A stretch of DNA of 8,517 nucleotides from positions 1 through 8,517 of the forward strand of contig CADBQZ010000170.1 in assembly GCA_902796865.1 (NCBI GenBank), in the 5' to 3' direction. The position numbers were made by a program, and so were the translations under genes. Origin of the DNA: an uncultured Ruminococcus sp. GTDB lineage: Bacteria; Bacillota; Clostridia; Oscillospirales; Ruminococcaceae. Below the pieces are notes generated by a model. The model saw nothing but the letters and a program-made list of their open reading frames with translations, ran no database searches and was not told the DNA's origin. Positions 6,280 through 8,517 of the stretch are shown here, piece by piece; the first letter of the stretch is position 1, and every line of letters starts with the position of its first letter.

Positions 6280-6303
6280 AGCATATAAAAAAAATTTTGT
6301 CAA
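6275..6303 (-). promoter_or_regulatory. Promoter of the metal-uptake operon
   Basis: On the minus strand, a perfect TTGACA (6298-6303) is followed by a 17-base A/T-rich spacer and TAAAAT (6275-6280). It drives the small membrane protein, binding protein, permease and lipoprotein genes. The -10 box lies in the right arm of the Fur-type operator. Confidence 0.8.
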
Positions 6304-6327
6304 TAGATATTTTTCAATATTATCAAG

Positions 6328-6358
6328 AAAGCAAAGCCTTGTTGACAGACTTTGCTTT
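6328..6358 (-). terminator. Hairpin downstream of the CobW-like gene
   Basis: AAAGCAAAG (6328-6336) pairs perfectly with CTTTGCTTT (6350-6358) around a 13-base loop. It follows the palindrome at the end of the CobW-like gene. There is no long T-run afterwards on the minus strand, so it may end the upstream operon only weakly. Confidence 0.5.
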
Positions 6359-6395
6359 AAGGCAGTACCGCACAATCTTTGTGAGGTATTGCCTT
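6359..6395. repeat. 37-base near-perfect palindrome overlapping the CobW-like stop codon
   Basis: AAGGCAGTACC (6359-6369) pairs with GGTATTGCCTT (6385-6395) with one G-T type mismatch, and inside it CACAA (6371-6375) pairs with TTGTG (6379-6383) around a 3-base loop. The stem includes two bases of the TAA stop at 6394-6396. It could be part of a tandem terminator with the next hairpin. Its form (AAGGCA ends, GCACAA centre) recalls dispersed palindromic repeats of ruminococcal genomes, which I cannot check here. Confidence 0.65.
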
Positions 6396-7374
6396 AAATA
6401 AACACAAATTCATTGTCTGTATTTTTTTCGGAAATAAATGTGCTGATCTTTTTTACATCAATATTATCACCAATTACTATTATAACAGGCTGTCCTTCAT
6501 CAGAATATGAAAGCTCTGTTTTATCCAAAACAGCGTTTATTTTTATCCATTTTCCATCGGAAGTCGGAACAGAGCCTTTTATGCGGAATATTTTGCCGCA
6601 GCTATGGTCAGACATTATTTTTTCTATAAGAGGACGTATTTCACTTTCGGGAAGTTTTATGTGCATAAAATAATGCGAGGCGCTTTTTATATCCTCTGAT
6701 GAATACTTTTTTACGTAACTTGAACCTCTGTATCCTGATGATGAGAGCTTTTTGAGATCATTTTCATCAAGCTCTTCCCAGTCTTTGATGAAAAGGTCAG
6801 ACGGTCTGAATTGTCTGTCGCATTTTATTTTGGAAAGCGATTTGTTAAGATGTGTCATTATTCGCTCGGATATATGCTCGTCTGATTCATCTGGAAAAGA
6901 AGAGCGCTTACTGAGAATAAGCTTTCCGCAGCAAGCTGATTCAGATGCAAGAAGATATTCCATTTGGTCTGAAAGAGTATCTTCCATCTCGGCATCAATT
7001 ATAGTTAGTATGCTTCCTATCTCGAACCATTTGTCGAGAGGTGATTCATGGAGAGCATCAAAAAATTCATCCATGTCAAAAATTCCGGAAGGTTCGATAA
7101 TTAGTCTGTCAAATTGCTGCATTCCCATAGAGATAAGCTGTGTTTTAAAGCGCCTTTTGTGACAGCATGGATCGCCGCCGCCAACTATCATTTCAATATG
7201 ACAGTTTTCGGAGCGCAGTTCTCTGAGCATCATCATGTCGATATTTACAGCACCGAAATCGTTTTCGAGTATAGCTATTTTTTTACCTTGCTTCAAAAAA
7301 TATGAGGCATATTTTTTCAGGAAAGTAGTCTTTCCTGAACCTAATATGCCTGTTATGAGATCAACTTTCGTCAT
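6394..7374 (-). CDS. CobW-like G3E family P-loop protein with altered motifs
   Basis: A 326-residue protein of the G3E/CobW family, whose members are GTPases that deliver metals such as zinc, cobalt or nickel to proteins. The P-loop GILGSGKTT is at 9-17, [10 protein letters not shown] (37-46) covers switch I, EPSGIFD (94-100) is the Walker B/ExSG motif, and the CobW C-terminal domain spans about 235-315 ([20 protein letters not shown]). Two motifs are unusual: the CxCC metal site reads GGGDPCCHK (65-73), with only the CC pair kept, and the NKxD guanine-specificity motif reads SKRS (155-158). Its ATG overlaps the smpB stop as ATGA, and AAGGGAAAG lies just upstream. It is read toward the metal-uptake operon promoter. 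Nucleotide preference and metal are therefore uncertain. Confidence 0.88.
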   Translation of the reverse strand: MTKVDLITGILGSGKTTFLKKYASYFLKQGKKIAILENDFGAVNIDMMMLRELRSENCHIEMIVGGGDPCCHKRRFKTQLISMGMQQFDRLIIEPSGIFDMDEFFDALHESPLDKWFEIGSILTIIDAEMEDTLSDQMEYLLASESACCGKLILSKRSSFPDESDEHISERIMTHLNKSLSKIKCDRQFRPSDLFIKDWEELDENDLKKLSSSGYRGSSYVKKYSSEDIKSASHYFMHIKLPESEIRPLIEKIMSDHSCGKIFRIKGSVPTSDGKWIKINAVLDKTELSYSDEGQPVIIVIGDNIDVKKISTFISEKNTDNEFVFI

Positions 7375-7838
7375 AGTCTTTCCCTTTGCTTTATGTTTCT
7401 TTCTATTTCACGCTTAGCATCTTTTTTAGCGGCAGCTTCACGCTTATCGTAAAGCTTTTTACCTTTGCAAAGACCAAGCTGCACTTTTACTATTGAACCT
7501 TTGAAATAAAGCGACAGAGGGATAAGAGTAAGACCGTCCTGTTTAACTTTTCCGAAAAGACGGTTTATTTCCTTTTTGTGCATAAGAAGTTTTCTCACTC
7601 TTATCGGGTCACGGTTAAAGATATTCCCTTTTTCGTAAGGGGATATGTGCATACCTTTTATGAAAAGCTCGCCGTTGTCTATCGAACACCAGCTGTCCTT
7701 CAGATTAACTGAACCCTGACGCACAGATTTTACTTCTGTGCCGGTGAGTTCTATCCCTGTCTCCATGCTTTCAAGAACAAAGTATTCGTGACGGGCTTTT
7801 CTGTTTTCGGTTATTGTCTTGAAGTTTTCTTTTCCCAT
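7371..7838 (-). CDS. smpB: SsrA-binding protein SmpB
   Basis: A 155-residue cytosolic RNA-binding protein, normal length for SmpB. SmpB binds tmRNA and brings it to stalled ribosomes, where it rescues them and tags the incomplete protein for degradation. The family motifs are clear: [20 protein letters not shown] near the start, [14 protein letters not shown] (29-42), [27 protein letters not shown], and the basic C-terminal tail [19 protein letters not shown] that enters the mRNA channel. GGAGG lies 8 bases before the ATG. It starts 21 bases after the flavodiiron protein gene and overlaps the CobW-like gene by four bases, so the three probably share a transcript. The tmRNA gene ssrA, often nearby in other genomes, is not seen here. 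Confidence 0.97.
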   Translation of the reverse strand: MGKENFKTITENRKARHEYFVLESMETGIELTGTEVKSVRQGSVNLKDSWCSIDNGELFIKGMHISPYEKGNIFNRDPIRVRKLLMHKKEINRLFGKVKQDGLTLIPLSLYFKGSIVKVQLGLCKGKKLYDKREAAAKKDAKREIERNIKQRERL

Positions 7839-7859
7839 TGCGAATACCTCCGTAATTCT

Positions 7860-8517
7860 TTATTTTCCCATTAGCTCTCTTGCAAGCGCATCAATTTCAG
7901 CCTTATTCTTTTCGTTTACTGCCGAAAGGATCTTTATCTCATTTTCGCAGTATGTCAGTTCTTTTGATTTTTCAAACATAGCCTTCATACATTTAACTGC
8001 TGTAGGAGCCCATGAACCGTTCTCTATAAATGCAACGGTCTTATTCTGGAAATTCTTTTCCGTAAGTTCATCTATAAACTGTTTCATGAAAGGGAATATA
8101 CCGCCATTATAGGTCGTTGTGGCAAAAACAACTTTACCGTATCTGAATGTATCTTCGATAGCTTCAGCCATATCGCATCTTGCAAGATCGTTTACTGCAA
8201 CTTTAGGACAGCCTAATGCTTTTAGTTTCTCAGCAAGTATCTCTGCTGCATTTTTTGTATTGCCGTAAACAGAGGTATAATTGATAACGACACCTTCGCT
8301 TTCAGTACCGTATCCAGACCATGTATTGTAAAGATCAAGATAGTATTTGAGATCATCTTTAAGTATCGGACCGTGCAAAGGACAGATAGTTTCTATATCA
8401 AAAGAGGAGACTTTTTTTAGTACAGCCTGTACCTGTGCGCCAAATTTACCAACGATGCCGAAATAATAGCGTCTTGCTTCACAAGCCCAGTCCTCATCTG
8501 TATCAAGAGCGCCGAAT
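7860..8517 (-). CDS. FprA-type flavodiiron protein, C-terminal half (start outside window)
   Basis: The visible 218 residues are the C-terminal part of an A-type flavoprotein of about 400 residues; the frame stays open to 8516 and the start lies beyond the edge. These soluble enzymes reduce oxygen to water or nitric oxide to nitrous oxide, protecting anaerobes. The piece begins with FGALDTDEDW, the end of the metallo-beta-lactamase-like domain, followed by EARRYYFGIVGKFG and CPLHGP, whose His is the last di-iron ligand. The flavodoxin domain then starts at VVINYTSVYGNT, the FMN phosphate loop, with TTYNGGIFPF and ENGSWAP as further flavin-binding loops. The open stretch from an internal TTG at 8378 is not a separate gene. 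It is the first visible gene of a tandem with smpB and the CobW-like gene. Confidence 0.93.
   Translation of the reverse strand, partial: FGALDTDEDWACEARRYYFGIVGKFGAQVQAVLKKVSSFDIETICPLHGPILKDDLKYYLDLYNTWSGYGTESEGVVINYTSVYGNTKNAAEILAEKLKALGCPKVAVNDLARCDMAEAIEDTFRYGKVVFATTTYNGGIFPFMKQFIDELTEKNFQNKTVAFIENGSWAPTAVKCMKAMFEKSKELTYCENEIKILSAVNEKNKAEIDALARELMGK

Noticed and set aside
6342..6347. A plus-strand TTGACA that could be a promoter -35 box
   Set aside because: No -10-like sequence lies 16-18 bases downstream and no plus-strand gene follows; it is in a hairpin loop.

Overview
The window looks like chromosome of a low-GC anaerobic Firmicute, most likely a Ruminococcus-type clostridium. The basis is AT-rich codon use, strong GGAGG-type ribosome binding sites, an oxygen-detoxifying FprA-type flavodiiron protein, and an ECF sigma factor paired with a membrane protein. 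The species assignment is inference.

Left part (1-1748). A minus-strand group reads from right to left: an intact-looking promoter, a GNAT acetyltransferase broken by two in-frame stop codons, an intact short-chain dehydrogenase/reductase, and the first codons of a further gene that leaves the window. To the right of that promoter lies decayed DNA. It holds an imperfect hairpin and a roughly 30-residue relic of a cupin of the carboxymuconolactone decarboxylase type, which suggests that a lost minus-strand gene once lay here.

Middle-left part (1661-3391). A plus-strand pair encodes an ECF sigma factor and an overlapping single-pass membrane protein with a long Thr/Lys-rich outer segment, which is a candidate anti-sigma factor or sensor. 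Two tandem 12-bp hairpins close it and separate it from the convergent metal operon.

Middle-right part (3451-6303). A minus-strand metal-uptake operon is driven by a very good promoter (TTGACA, 17 bp, TAAAAT), and a perfect 9-bp inverted repeat of Fur-family type covers the -10 box. In order of transcription it encodes a small two-helix membrane protein with a Cys/His loop, a ZnuA/AdcA-like binding lipoprotein with a Glu-rich loop, a ZnuB-like permease, and a small lipoprotein with a Cys-Cys motif. No ABC ATPase gene is present. The metal is probably zinc, but the operator looks more like a Fur box than a Zur box and the binding protein has an unusual ligand set, so the metal is left open.

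Right part (6394-8517). A second minus-strand tandem holds the C-terminal half of an FprA-type flavodiiron protein, SmpB, and a CobW-like G3E P-loop protein that shares an ATGA junction with smpB. The G3E protein has altered guanine-specificity and CxCC motifs. Its position directly before a metal-uptake operon fits a role in metal handling, but it appears to be co-transcribed with smpB.
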